64,000 nucleotides of DNA from Marinomonas hwangdonensis (GTDB taxonomy: Bacteria; Pseudomonadota; Gammaproteobacteria; Pseudomonadales; Marinomonadaceae), in NCBI RefSeq assembly GCF_003721245.1, contig NZ_RIZG01000011.1, positions 16,290 through 80,289 of the forward strand. The letters are read 5' to 3'. The notes under the pieces were generated by a model that saw nothing but the letters and a program-made list of their open reading frames with translations, did not search any database and was not told the origin of the DNA. The translations under genes and the position numbers were made by a program. Positions 46,176-55,042 of this stretch are shown here, piece after piece (position 1 is the stretch's first letter; each line of letters begins with the position of its first letter).

Positions 46176-46787
46176 ATGATTCTGCACGATTTTTTACCCT
46201 CAGGAAACGGTTATAAAATCCGTTTGTTATGCGCCTGTTTAGGTCTGAAAGTAACTTTGAAACAATATGACATTACCAAAGGAGAAACGCACACAGAATC
46301 CTTTTTGGCGATGAACCCAAACGGTAAAATTCCGGTATTGCAATTAGATGATGGACAATGCTTAAGCGAAAGCAACGCGATAATTCTCTATCTTGCAGAA
46401 CAATACAAATCTGCCTTGTTACCAACCGATGCCATCCTTAGAGCCAAAGTCTATAAATGGCTATTCTGGGAACAATACAGCCACGAGCCCAATATTGCCT
46501 CGCCACGTTTTTGGCTGACTCACAACGCCATGACGGATCTAAAAAAACAAATGCTGCCGGACCGTATTCAACAAGGTCATGCAGCGTTAAAACAAATGGA
46601 AGAAACCTTGGCAAAACAAACGTTTCTAGTGGGCGATTCCATAACACTGGCGGATATTTGCCTGTTCCCTTACACCCATGTGGCAGAGGAAGGCGGGGCT
46701 TATCAACTGACCGAGCATCCCAATATTCAACGCTGGATTAAAGACATTGAAGCCTTGGATTGGTTTATTCCCATTACCCAAGATTAA
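46176..46787 (+). CDS. Glutathione S-transferase
   Basis: 203 residues from the ATG at 46176 with AAGGAA upstream; an earlier in-frame ATG at 46095 would add 27 residues of poor resemblance. The N-terminal thioredoxin-like domain has FLPSGNGYKIRLLCACLGL and NPNGKIPVLQLDDGQCLSESNAIILYLAEQY (residues 45-75, cis-Pro and the Ser for glutathione binding). The C-terminal helical domain ends with LADICLFPYTHVAEEGGAYQL. The divergent LysR gene is its likely regulator. Confidence 0.92.
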   Translation: MILHDFLPSGNGYKIRLLCACLGLKVTLKQYDITKGETHTESFLAMNPNGKIPVLQLDDGQCLSESNAIILYLAEQYKSALLPTDAILRAKVYKWLFWEQYSHEPNIASPRFWLTHNAMTDLKKQMLPDRIQQGHAALKQMEETLAKQTFLVGDSITLADICLFPYTHVAEEGGAYQLTEHPNIQRWIKDIEALDWFIPITQD

Positions 46788-46796
46788 CGTCATCAA

Positions 46797-47264
46797 TCAA
46801 AAACAAAAAGCCTCATCCACTCGAACTTCAGTTAATACCGAGTTGGCAATAAAACAGGCTTCATGGGATTGGTGATGCAGTGCTTTTAACACCTCTGAAC
46901 TCGGCCTTTCGCCAACAAATGTAACGGTTGGGCGTAATACCACTTCCGTCATCATTTGTTTGCCATTGGGGCCAATTGCCAAGGTACCAAAGGCGTTGTC
47001 TGTGTATTGTTCGACAATGAGTTTTTTACGAGAAGCGAAGTCCAAAAAGAACAACATGTGGCAGCTAGAAATGGCAGCAACAAAGGCTTCTTCAGGGTCT
47101 ACATTTTCTGCCACGGACATAGGCAAAGGAACAATATGTGGTGAAGACGAGGCTGGAACAACTACGCCACCTTCGAACAACCATTCATGAGCGCGACTGT
47201 ATTTTTTGTCCGAAAATACCTGCGAGCCACGTTTCCATTCAACCGTTGCGAAATACTCCGACAT
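46797..47264 (-). CDS. OsmC family peroxiredoxin-like protein
   Basis: 155 residues. VDPEEAFVAAISSCHMLFFLDFASRKKL near 55-82 holds the first Cys, and SHEACFIANSVLTEVRVDE near 130-148 the second. SSSPHIVPLPMSVAENVDPEEAF fits the OsmC rather than Ohr branch. It is a probable thiol-dependent peroxidase. It is convergent with the GST gene, 9 bases apart. Confidence 0.9.
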   Translation of the reverse strand: MSEYFATVEWKRGSQVFSDKKYSRAHEWLFEGGVVVPASSSPHIVPLPMSVAENVDPEEAFVAAISSCHMLFFLDFASRKKLIVEQYTDNAFGTLAIGPNGKQMMTEVVLRPTVTFVGERPSSEVLKALHHQSHEACFIANSVLTEVRVDEAFCF

Positions 47265-47587
47265 GCTACATTGCTCCTCACCAGTTATTTTATTAACCCT
47301 AATCTAACGGCTTTCGTTCAAGTTTTCATATGTAACGAGACCTGTACACAATCGCCTCTGTAGCTCAAATAACAAGGCAATTATTAACCATGAAATTGTT
47401 CTTTGCAAAAAGTTACAATTTATTTAAAGAACAGCCTAAACATTACTTGCACAATTTTAAATCCAGTGTAATTTTTACGATAACGCTAGTGTCTAATTGA
47501 TGCGATTTCTGTGAGAGAAGACAGCTGTATAGCAGGGAAAGTTTGCCAATTTTGGTTTCTAAAAACTTCAAACACAGGGATATATTC
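47265..47587. other. Spacer before the chemoreceptor gene
   Basis: 323 A+T-rich bases. TAAA at 47458-47461 and TACGATAA at 47476-47483 resemble a sigma-28 promoter (TAAA, 15 bases, GCCGATAA) but the spacing is 14. No gene or stable hairpin stands out. Confidence 0.35.
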
Positions 47588-49204
47588 ATGAAGATGCTAC
47601 ACACAATAAGAGGCCGCTATACAATAATTTTTGGTGGTCTAGCATTGGTTTTTCTACTAGTAATCATCTCAACCGAAACATTAGTGACCTACTTACAAAA
47701 TAGCATTGGTAAGTACGCGTCTGGATCTTCTTTGATCCAAAATGCCGATAGAGATTTGTACCAATCTCGCCTCGGCTTAGCCACATTGGTATTCGAGCAA
47801 GACTCAAATAAAGCGAATACGCTAGAAGAAACAACACTGTCTAATGCTAAGCAAGCATTGGACAGAATGCAGCAATTCCGCCTTTTAACAACAGACATAG
47901 ACGAGATAACTCGCCTCTTAGCAAATTTTGATAGTGCCTACCAAAAATGGTCTACGGGTAATTTAAACATTATTAAATCAATGAAAGATAACCCTGACGC
48001 CGCCATGATTCTTTTTATTGGTGAAAACCAAACGGATTTCACCGAGCTACGTTCGCTATACGACCATTCAGAAGAACTAATCAGCAAATACTCTGAACTT
48101 GAAAACCAAGCTATCAACGAGTTTACTGATACCTTTAAACTGGTGGTCGGAATATTTGCGATTTTTGCAATATTTTTAAGCGTCATTCTTGCTTGGTTTG
48201 TCCCTAGGAATATCTCAAAAGCCATCAAATTGGTCACTTCAGGTGTGCGCGAAATCAGCTCTGGCGACGGTGATTTGACACGCCGTATCAACAGTACAAA
48301 ACAAGATGAAACTGGCGAGTTAAGTCGCGAGCTAGACGGCTTTGTCGCTCGTTTAGGCAGCTTGATCGGACAAGTACGTAACGGCTGTGAGCACATTCGC
48401 CAAGAGATGTTCAACTTAGGTGAATCCGCTTCTGAATCTGCTGACCTTAGCGAACGCCAACATCAATCCCTTGATTTTGTGGTGACAGCAGTGGAAGAAA
48501 TGGGCGGAGCAACACGTGAGGTCGCACAAAATGCCGCTGACACAGTGGCAGAGGTTGAAGCCTTAAATCGTTCTGCAGATGATGGCGTTAAACAATTAGA
48601 TAGTGCTATTTCTCAGCTTGATAACCTTGCAGAGCAGATCAAAGGGGCTGCAGGCGTCATCAATCAGCTTTCTGAACGATCTAATAAAATCGCTTCCGTA
48701 TTGGATGTCATCCTTGGCATTTCCGAGCAAACCAATTTACTCGCCTTAAACGCGGCGATAGAAGCCGCTAGAGCGGGCGAGCAAGGTCGAGGCTTTGCCG
48801 TTGTTGCCGACGAAGTGCGTGAACTGGCCAGCAAAACCCAAGCCTCTACCGAAGACATACAGAAGATGATCAATGACTTGCAGTCTGGCGTCAGCAATGC
48901 GGTAAGCTCGATTACTCAAAGCGTCGATATGGCAGGCACCAGCGTCTCTCTTTCTCGTAAAACCATGGAATCCATTGCCGTTGTGAAAACATCCGCTGGA
49001 CGAATCTATGACTTTACCGCGCAAACCGCCAGCGCAACCGAAGAGCAAAGCAAGGTCACTGACGAAATAAACGAAAACCTTTCGAATCTAGCTAGTATGT
49101 CGAAAGATGTTATGGAAATATCTAAGCGTATTAGTCATTCTGTTCATCAGACCTTAAGCAACTCCGACGAACTTGCTGGACAAGTAAAGCGTTTTACTGT
49201 GTAG
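47588..49204 (+). CDS. Methyl-accepting chemotaxis protein
   Basis: 538 residues from the ATG at 47588; an upstream TTG at 47543 is in frame. TM1 is near residues 11-30 ([17 protein letters not shown]), followed by a periplasmic helical domain of about 155 residues, TM2 near 192-212 ([21 protein letters not shown]), a HAMP domain ([24 protein letters not shown]) and a long signalling coiled coil. The hairpin tip has [35 protein letters not shown] (middle third). The C-terminus lacks the NWETF-like CheR tether. The ligand is unknown. A terminator follows. Confidence 0.94.
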   Translation: MKMLHTIRGRYTIIFGGLALVFLLVIISTETLVTYLQNSIGKYASGSSLIQNADRDLYQSRLGLATLVFEQDSNKANTLEETTLSNAKQALDRMQQFRLLTTDIDEITRLLANFDSAYQKWSTGNLNIIKSMKDNPDAAMILFIGENQTDFTELRSLYDHSEELISKYSELENQAINEFTDTFKLVVGIFAIFAIFLSVILAWFVPRNISKAIKLVTSGVREISSGDGDLTRRINSTKQDETGELSRELDGFVARLGSLIGQVRNGCEHIRQEMFNLGESASESADLSERQHQSLDFVVTAVEEMGGATREVAQNAADTVAEVEALNRSADDGVKQLDSAISQLDNLAEQIKGAAGVINQLSERSNKIASVLDVILGISEQTNLLALNAAIEAARAGEQGRGFAVVADEVRELASKTQASTEDIQKMINDLQSGVSNAVSSITQSVDMAGTSVSLSRKTMESIAVVKTSAGRIYDFTAQTASATEEQSKVTDEINENLSNLASMSKDVMEISKRISHSVHQTLSNSDELAGQVKRFTV

Positions 49205-49223
49205 ATGTGAATCGACAAAATTA

Positions 49224-49266
49224 AACCCTGTAGCCATAGTCACTTCTGATTTGCTACAGGTTTTTG
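49224..49266 (+). terminator. Terminator after the chemoreceptor gene
   Basis: CCTGTAGC (49227-49234) pairs perfectly with GCTACAGG (49253-49260), followed by five T; 20 bases after the stop. Confidence 0.88.
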
Positions 49267-49436
49267 CCCACATAGACCATAGCCTTAAGGGCATTACCTT
49301 GTTTTCGATAGACCTAGGAGATAACAGACAAATCGCTACTTACCTATCAAAAAACTGTTTAACAAAAACTATAATTTTTTATTAAATTGGCTTACTGCGT
49401 CAACTACTTGTCTTGCGCCAATTTGAATATCATTCA

Positions 49437-50675
49437 TCACCTGGCCAGCTTGCGTAGAAACGCTTTATGAGCTTTCTCCATACTGGCTTCAATAAGAGAC
49501 ACAGCCTGCTCGGTCAGCCTTTTATTGTCGCTCACCACATTAATAATCTCTTCTGTCGCTGTGCTGGTCCTAGAAGCCAGTTGCCTTACTTCATCGGCAA
49601 CAACGGCAAAGCCTCGACCTTGCTCACCTGCTCGTGCGGCCTCTATAGCTGCATTAAGTGCAAGTAAGTTCGTTTGATCCGCAATACCGCGAATGCTTTC
49701 TACCAGATCAGAAACTTTCATGGATTGAGTATTCAATTCAAATATCCCTTTGCTTGCGTCACTCATTTGACTAGATAATTCATTCATCGTTTGAACAGTA
49801 GACTCGATGACTTTTTTGCCATTTATAGCATCTTGATCGCTCTTTTTAGATATTTCATAGGCAATCTCAGAAGTTTCTGAAATCGCAAATTCCCTTTCCA
49901 TCTGTTCCGTAATCACAATGGCCAGTTTAATTACCTTGTATAGTTCACCGCTGTCATCATGAACTGGATTGTAAGAAGCCTCTAACCAGACTACATTCCC
50001 GTTGCTATCAAATCGCTTGAACCTATCGGACACAAAGGCTCCAGTACGAAGCTTTTGCCAAAAGTTTTGATAGTCTTGAGATTCAACTTCTTTTGGGTCG
50101 CAGAATATTCTGTGATGTTTTCCGATAATTTGGCTTTTTGAAAACCCCATCCCTTTAAGGAAGTTATCATTGGCGTTTAAAATAATGCCCTCTAAGCTAA
50201 ATTCAATCACAGCCGTCGAACGATTTAATGCTGCCAACATATCTTCAATTTCTTTTGATTGGGAAATGGTTCTAGTTAGCTCAGTAGAGTAAACCTCTAA
50301 TATAACCGAACCATCCTCCGCCTTTTTAGGCTGAATCGTTGATCGGTACCAAACTTCTTTGCCCTTTTTATCTTTAACTTGCAAAGCGCCGTGCCAATGC
50401 TTTTTACTACTTATAGCAGATAACATTTTTTGGCAATGCTCTTTATCTAAAGATTTCCGCAGTATCAAATCATTAATGCTCTTGCCTATCAGCTCGGTTT
50501 TCTCAAAACCACAAGACTGTATAAAGGACATATTGGCATCGACTATTTTCCCTTCTGACGACATAGAGAAATACAGCATTTCTTGTCTGAGATCGGCTTG
50601 AGTCTCTTGGAAGGAGGCCAATTCTTTTTCTAACTCAGTAATTCGGGTCAATAATTTTTTGTTACCAAATAACAT
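49437..50675 (-). CDS. Aer-type PAS-PAS chemoreceptor, C-terminus altered by frameshift
   Basis: 412 residues from the ATG at 50675, with AGGAGA 6 bases upstream. Two PAS domains: residues about 30-140 ([26 protein letters not shown]) and 150-265 ([26 protein letters not shown]). A short signalling domain has [20 protein letters not shown] and a hairpin arm. No membrane segment, so it is a cytosolic receptor. The ORF ends at [11 protein letters not shown], but another frame continues with [31 protein letters not shown] to a stop at 49369, the normal end for this family. A single G seems lost near 49465. This may be real or a sequence error. Confidence 0.85.
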   Translation of the reverse strand: MLFGNKKLLTRITELEKELASFQETQADLRQEMLYFSMSSEGKIVDANMSFIQSCGFEKTELIGKSINDLILRKSLDKEHCQKMLSAISSKKHWHGALQVKDKKGKEVWYRSTIQPKKAEDGSVILEVYSTELTRTISQSKEIEDMLAALNRSTAVIEFSLEGIILNANDNFLKGMGFSKSQIIGKHHRIFCDPKEVESQDYQNFWQKLRTGAFVSDRFKRFDSNGNVVWLEASYNPVHDDSGELYKVIKLAIVITEQMEREFAISETSEIAYEISKKSDQDAINGKKVIESTVQTMNELSSQMSDASKGIFELNTQSMKVSDLVESIRGIADQTNLLALNAAIEAARAGEQGRGFAVVADEVRQLASRTSTATEEIINVVSDNKRLTEQAVSLIEASMEKAHKAFLRKLAR

Positions 50676-50855
50676 TTGCAGTCTCCTTAACAATTACTCT
50701 TCAATTTTCATAGTTGCTGGTGTTTTCTTCAAATACGACCGTGTTTTTGGAAAGTTTGAAATAAATAGCTCTATTTAAACTAAAGCATTATGTAAAAAAG
50801 CCAATTCAGTTTATAAACAAGGTTCGACTTCCCCCTTTTTTTGGAACCTATTTGC

Positions 50856-51905
50856 ATGCCTAGTGATGACTTTATCGATCTGCTCAAATTGCTTATTCGC
50901 GCGCCCAGTGTGGTTGGCGCAGAGCATTCATTTTTCCGCGTGTTACAACGCGAACTGGAAGAGCGAGGGGCAAAAGTCACTTGGTACGAAGGTTTATTAG
51001 TGGCTCAAGGCAGCGATCCGTTTAGTACTATGTTTTCAGCTCATATAGATCGTCATGGTTTGGTGTGTACTGGCCCAAATGAATTCCAATACGCAGCGTT
51101 TGTTTCGGCAAACCGCACCGATTTATTGAACAACTCGGTTTCTGAAGAACTCATGACCAAGGTCACAGAGCGCTTCAACCATGAAGAAATCTACGCCTAC
51201 GAGCCTTGGTCTGGCGTCTACCGTGGTAAAGGCACGATTAAAAGCTCTTATGTTTGTGAATTTCGTAATAACTTAATTTTTGAAACCGAAGGATTAGAAG
51301 GCGTCGTGGCCGGAACACCAATTGCGTTTAAAGACCAATTGCACATCGTCGACAATCGCTTAGAGGGCCAGCTCGATAACGTGATTTCTGCCGCCGCTTT
51401 GGTGCATCTTTTTGATCATGGCTTTAAAGGTACGGCCTTTTTTACCGCCCAAGAAGAAGCCGGAAAAAGTTGGCGTTATTTGCTTGAGTGGTTCCGTCGT
51501 TTTGGTGGCTCGACCAACCGTTTATTCGTAGTGGATACCAGCCCTTTTCCAAATGTCGATGCTGCCAACGAGCAGCTGCTTGTGCTTAGGGAAAAAGACG
51601 CTAACGCGACTTTCAACAAAGAAAGCACACAACTTCTTGAAGAACTGTGCGTAAAAAACAACATCAGTTATTTGTATAAAAACCGTTACGTGGAAAACGA
51701 AAACGCGAAACGTGCTGAACAAGGTTTGCCGCCAAGCTCGCTAGGTAGTACTGAACTTGGTCGTATTATCGCCGCATCAAATGGCTTGGTAGATGGCACC
51801 ACGATTCAAATCCCAACCATCGGCTACCACACCATGCACGAATCTGCGGCAGTGGAATCGGTGGATGCGTTTTTGGATATGTTGAAAGTCGTGTCGAATA
51901 TTTAG
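50856..51905 (+). CDS. M42-type metallopeptidase (glutamyl aminopeptidase-like)
   Basis: 349 residues from the ATG at 50856; an ATG at 50841 is in frame. The di-metal ligands appear in order: FSAHIDRHG near 62, QLDNVISAA near 170, FTAQEEAG near 194, VVDTSPFP near 222 and GYHTMHESA near 325. The fold matches M42/M18 aminopeptidases, cytosolic zinc or cobalt enzymes that trim peptides. It lies alone between the receptor gene and the methionine synthase pair, convergent with mesD. Confidence 0.88.
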   Translation: MPSDDFIDLLKLLIRAPSVVGAEHSFFRVLQRELEERGAKVTWYEGLLVAQGSDPFSTMFSAHIDRHGLVCTGPNEFQYAAFVSANRTDLLNNSVSEELMTKVTERFNHEEIYAYEPWSGVYRGKGTIKSSYVCEFRNNLIFETEGLEGVVAGTPIAFKDQLHIVDNRLEGQLDNVISAAALVHLFDHGFKGTAFFTAQEEAGKSWRYLLEWFRRFGGSTNRLFVVDTSPFPNVDAANEQLLVLREKDANATFNKESTQLLEELCVKNNISYLYKNRYVENENAKRAEQGLPPSSLGSTELGRIIAASNGLVDGTTIQIPTIGYHTMHESAAVESVDAFLDMLKVVSNI

Positions 51906-51945
51906 ATTCACCAGATTCTATTTATTACTATCTGAAGCAACACAT

Positions 51946-51987
51946 AAAAAATCCCGTTTCGATATATAAATTCGAAACGGGATTTTT
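51946..51987. terminator. Bidirectional terminator between the peptidase and mesD genes
   Basis: AAATCCCGTTTCGA and TCGAAACGGGATTT form a perfect 14-base stem flanked by A and T runs, in the 90-base spacer between convergent genes. Confidence 0.92.
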
Positions 51988-51997
51988 ACGATTGGAG

Positions 51998-53056
51998 CTA
52001 TAAAGCCAACTCTTTTCGAATGATGTCTGCACCAGCTGTTAAGGCATGTAGCTTGCCTCTTGCCACCGCGCGAGGCAGCGGAGCCATACCACAGTTAGTA
52101 CAAGGATAGAGCTTGTCTGCATCGACAAACTGCAGGGCTTTTCGCAGAGTATTGGCCACTTCTTCTGGTGTCTCTATAGCATGATTTGCCACGTCGATTG
52201 CGCCGACCATGACTTTTTTACCGCGAATAAGTTCGAGCAATTCCATTGGCACATGCGAGTTATGGCATTCTAGCGAAATGATATCGATATTGGATTTTTG
52301 CAGCTTAGGAAAGGCTTCTTCATATTGTCGCCATTCAGAGCCAAGCGTCTTTTTCCAATCGGTATTGGCTTTGATGCCGTAGCCATAGCAAATATGCACT
52401 GCGGTTTCGCATTTAAGGCCTTCAATGGCCCTTTCTAACGTTGCGATGCCCCAATCATTGACCTCATCAAAAAACACATTAAACGCTGGCTCATCAAATT
52501 GGATGATATCCACACCAGCCGCTTCTAACTCTTTGGCTTCTTGGTTGAGAATTTTGGCAAATTCCCACGCGAGCTTTTCGCGACTTTTATAATGATCATC
52601 ATAAAGCGTATCAATCATGGTCATTGGACCTGGCAACGCCCATTTAATCGGTTGCTTGGTTTGCTGACGTAAAAACTTAGCATCCTCAACAAACACTGGC
52701 TTAATGCGGCTAACAGGGCCAACAACCGTGGGAACGCTCGCATCATAACGGTCACGAATTCTTACTGTCTGACGGTTCTCAAAATCCACGCCGCTGAGGT
52801 GCTCAATAAAAGTGGTAACGAAATGCTGGCGCGTTTGCTCACCGTCACTGACAATATCAATACCCGCTTGTTGCTGCTCTTGTAGCGAGATACGCAGCGC
52901 ATCCTGTTTGCCGTCAACTAATTGATTACCTTGCAGTTTCCAAGGAGACCAAAGGGTTTCTGGCTCGGCAAGCCATGTGGGTTTAGGCAAGCTTCCTGCC
53001 GTTGATATTGGTAGTAGCGTGTTTTTAGTATCTGTTTTTTCAATAACTGTTTTCAT
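51998..53056 (-). CDS. mesD: Methionine synthase core, MesD type
   Basis: 352 residues, corresponding to the catalytic half of MetE without its N-terminal folate domain. Zinc ligands are visible as HICYG near 222, the Glu in SLECHNS near 260, and the Cys of YPCTNCGM near 318. The start TAGSLPKPTW and VDIIQFDEPAFN near 180 also fit. It follows a DUF1852 gene (mesX). This pair is the MesD-MesX system described as a folate-independent methionine synthase; the methyl donor is unusual and MesX and oxygen are required. The product is methionine from homocysteine. Confidence 0.88.
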   Translation of the reverse strand: MKTVIEKTDTKNTLLPISTAGSLPKPTWLAEPETLWSPWKLQGNQLVDGKQDALRISLQEQQQAGIDIVSDGEQTRQHFVTTFIEHLSGVDFENRQTVRIRDRYDASVPTVVGPVSRIKPVFVEDAKFLRQQTKQPIKWALPGPMTMIDTLYDDHYKSREKLAWEFAKILNQEAKELEAAGVDIIQFDEPAFNVFFDEVNDWGIATLERAIEGLKCETAVHICYGYGIKANTDWKKTLGSEWRQYEEAFPKLQKSNIDIISLECHNSHVPMELLELIRGKKVMVGAIDVANHAIETPEEVANTLRKALQFVDADKLYPCTNCGMAPLPRAVARGKLHALTAGADIIRKELAL

Positions 53057-53113
53057 AATAAAGAATGCCGTCTATTAAATGTAATGTTGAAAAATAACCA
53101 TGGGGACTTGCGC

Positions 53114-54088
53114 CTATGCGAAATTAGCAGACCACTGCTCAAGCACCCTTTGGTATGGCTTTATGAAATGCTGCTCAGCAAATTTGCCTTGTTCACTCGC
53201 CAATTGACTGCGTTCTTCACGGTCATAAACAATTTGTGTTAGAGAATGATCCGAGTTTTTCAAGTTCGGCTGATAACTCTTTCCAGCAACTGCGTTGGCG
53301 TTGTAAATTTCTGGACGGTAGATTTTCTGGAAGGTTTCCATCGTACTGATGGTGCCAATCAGCTCAAGATTGCTGTAATCGTTAAGCAAGTCGCCTACAA
53401 AATAAAACGCTAATGGTGCAGCACTGTTGGCAGGCATAAAGTATCGAACCTGCAAGCCCATCTTTTGAAAGTATTGCTCGGTCAAAGAAGTACCATTTGG
53501 TTGATATTCAATTCCCAGTACTGGATGCTGATTTCCCGTACGCTGATACGTTTTATTGTCTGAAACACTTAGGCAGATTACCGGCGGCTTGGTAAATTTT
53601 TCTTTAAAGCTGTCTGACTTCACAAAGCTTTTGAAGAGCTTTCCATGTAGATCGCCAAAATTATCAGGAATGCTAAATTCTTTTTGGCCTTTGTTATGGT
53701 TTGGCAATAAGACGCTGAAGTCGTAATCACGCACATAAGAAGAGAAATTGTTTCCTACAATACCTTCGATACGCTGCTCAGTGTGGTGATCAAGAATATT
53801 CGTTTTCAGAATTTCAATGGTTGGGAAAGTCTGGCCCTTCCCTTCGATATCCACATCAACCGAAACGATTTCAAGTTCAACAGAATAACGATCTCCCTCC
53901 GCGTTATCCCAATGCGCCAAAGCATTAAAACGATTGTTAATCATCCTTAATGCATCGCGTAAATTCTCTTGTCGTCTCTCTCCCCTAGCCAAATTCGCAA
54001 AGTTCGTTGTGATACGAGTATTGTCTGCAGGGCGGTAGCTTTCATCGAAGCAAACGCTCTTAATGGTAAAGGTAAAATCGTTGTTCAT
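53114..54088 (-). CDS. mesX: DUF1852 protein, partner of MesD (MesX)
   Basis: 324 residues, no signal peptide. The sequence begins DFTFTIKSVCFDESYRPADNTRITTNFANLARGERRQENLRDALRMINNRFNAL in pieces I recognise as DUF1852, and ends with LEQWSANFA. MesX is needed with MesD for methionine synthesis in Acinetobacter-type systems, where it is thought to process the methyl donor in an oxygen-dependent reaction. mesD starts 58 bases downstream on the same strand. A MetR-like site lies upstream. Confidence 0.85.
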   Translation of the reverse strand: MNNDFTFTIKSVCFDESYRPADNTRITTNFANLARGERRQENLRDALRMINNRFNALAHWDNAEGDRYSVELEIVSVDVDIEGKGQTFPTIEILKTNILDHHTEQRIEGIVGNNFSSYVRDYDFSVLLPNHNKGQKEFSIPDNFGDLHGKLFKSFVKSDSFKEKFTKPPVICLSVSDNKTYQRTGNQHPVLGIEYQPNGTSLTEQYFQKMGLQVRYFMPANSAAPLAFYFVGDLLNDYSNLELIGTISTMETFQKIYRPEIYNANAVAGKSYQPNLKNSDHSLTQIVYDREERSQLASEQGKFAEQHFIKPYQRVLEQWSANFA

Positions 54089-54246
54089 GGTGATCTGGTA
54101 TCCTATTTTCTGAAGTGAAATGGAGATCTATTCCTTGTTCTCACTCGCGTGTTTTTTGCTTGTTGGCGATCGGCCTAATGAATATGTGAGTACAGTTATA
54201 CGCAAACATTAAAATGAATAAAAATGAATTAAATTTAATTTTAATG

Positions 54247-54259
54247 AATATAATTCACG
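54247..54259. promoter_or_regulatory. MetR-like site upstream of mesX-mesD
   Basis: TGAATATAATTCA fits TGAA-N5-TTCA, the MetR consensus, about 160 bases before mesX within a very A+T-rich spacer (54089-54359). Assignment is inferred from the methionine-related target genes. Confidence 0.4.
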
Positions 54260-54359
54260 CAAAAATAGACACGCTTCTGAGATGGTAGCTTTCAATCAAG
54301 AGTAAGGGAGTATGTTGGAGGGTGATAACGCCCTAGGTAGAGCGTTATTTTATCGGACA

Positions 54360-54887
54360 TTAATCAACAGTAGAGAATGGAATAACCGGACAATTGAGCA
54401 CAATGTCAGTTCGTTCGATGGTGACCAAGCCCTGATCCTCTGCCGTCAAAATAGCTTCTTCAGACGTCAGTTCTTTTGCCTTGCTTGGGTCTTTCCATAC
54501 CACGAGGTACATCAACCAAAGCGGCGAGTAATGCGTATTTTCACTCTCATAGCCTAATGGTTCAGGAGCGGAAGCAAATACGCTCCACGCTTGTTCTTGA
54601 TTCGGAAAAGCGTACACACGTTCTAACGCGGTTTTTACTTGGGGTGGCTTAGGATACTGAGGTATCGTATTTCTCAACCGAGGGGCATAATTAGCATTTT
54701 TTGCTTTTGCCACAGCCTGATCAGACACATCCGTCGTAATGTAGCGAACTTCTTTGCCCTCGTGCCACGCGCGTAATATAGGAAACGACACCAACTGGAC
54801 TGATGTCGGCGCGACGTCCAGAGCAGGTCGGCCACTGCAAGCAGACAATAACAGCACAACAATCCATAAGAAATACTGACGCAACAT
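54360..54887 (-). CDS. Lipoprotein of unknown function
   Basis: 175 residues from the ATG at 54887, 7 bases after GGAG. A lipoprotein signal peptide ends with LLLSACSG, so Cys near residue 17 should be lipidated. Asp does not follow the Cys, which favours the outer membrane. The mature domain (FPILRAWHEGKEVRYITTDVSDQAVAKA, NYAPRL, then NQEQAWSVFAS and PLWLMYLVVWKD) resembles DUF7482-type proteins as far as I can tell. Function is unknown. Confidence 0.8.
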   Translation of the reverse strand: MLRQYFLWIVVLLLSACSGRPALDVAPTSVQLVSFPILRAWHEGKEVRYITTDVSDQAVAKAKNANYAPRLRNTIPQYPKPPQVKTALERVYAFPNQEQAWSVFASAPEPLGYESENTHYSPLWLMYLVVWKDPSKAKELTSEEAILTAEDQGLVTIERTDIVLNCPVIPFSTVD

Positions 54888-55042
54888 GCTATTCACTCCA
54901 ACATATTTTACGAAAAAAGAACCTTAAACAGTATAAGTTAGCAACAACTCATAACCCTTATACCACTCACAAAGCTTCAATTATTTAATCACGTACGACC
55001 AAAAAGTACATAAAATAATATTCACTAGGTTGCGTTTCCACT

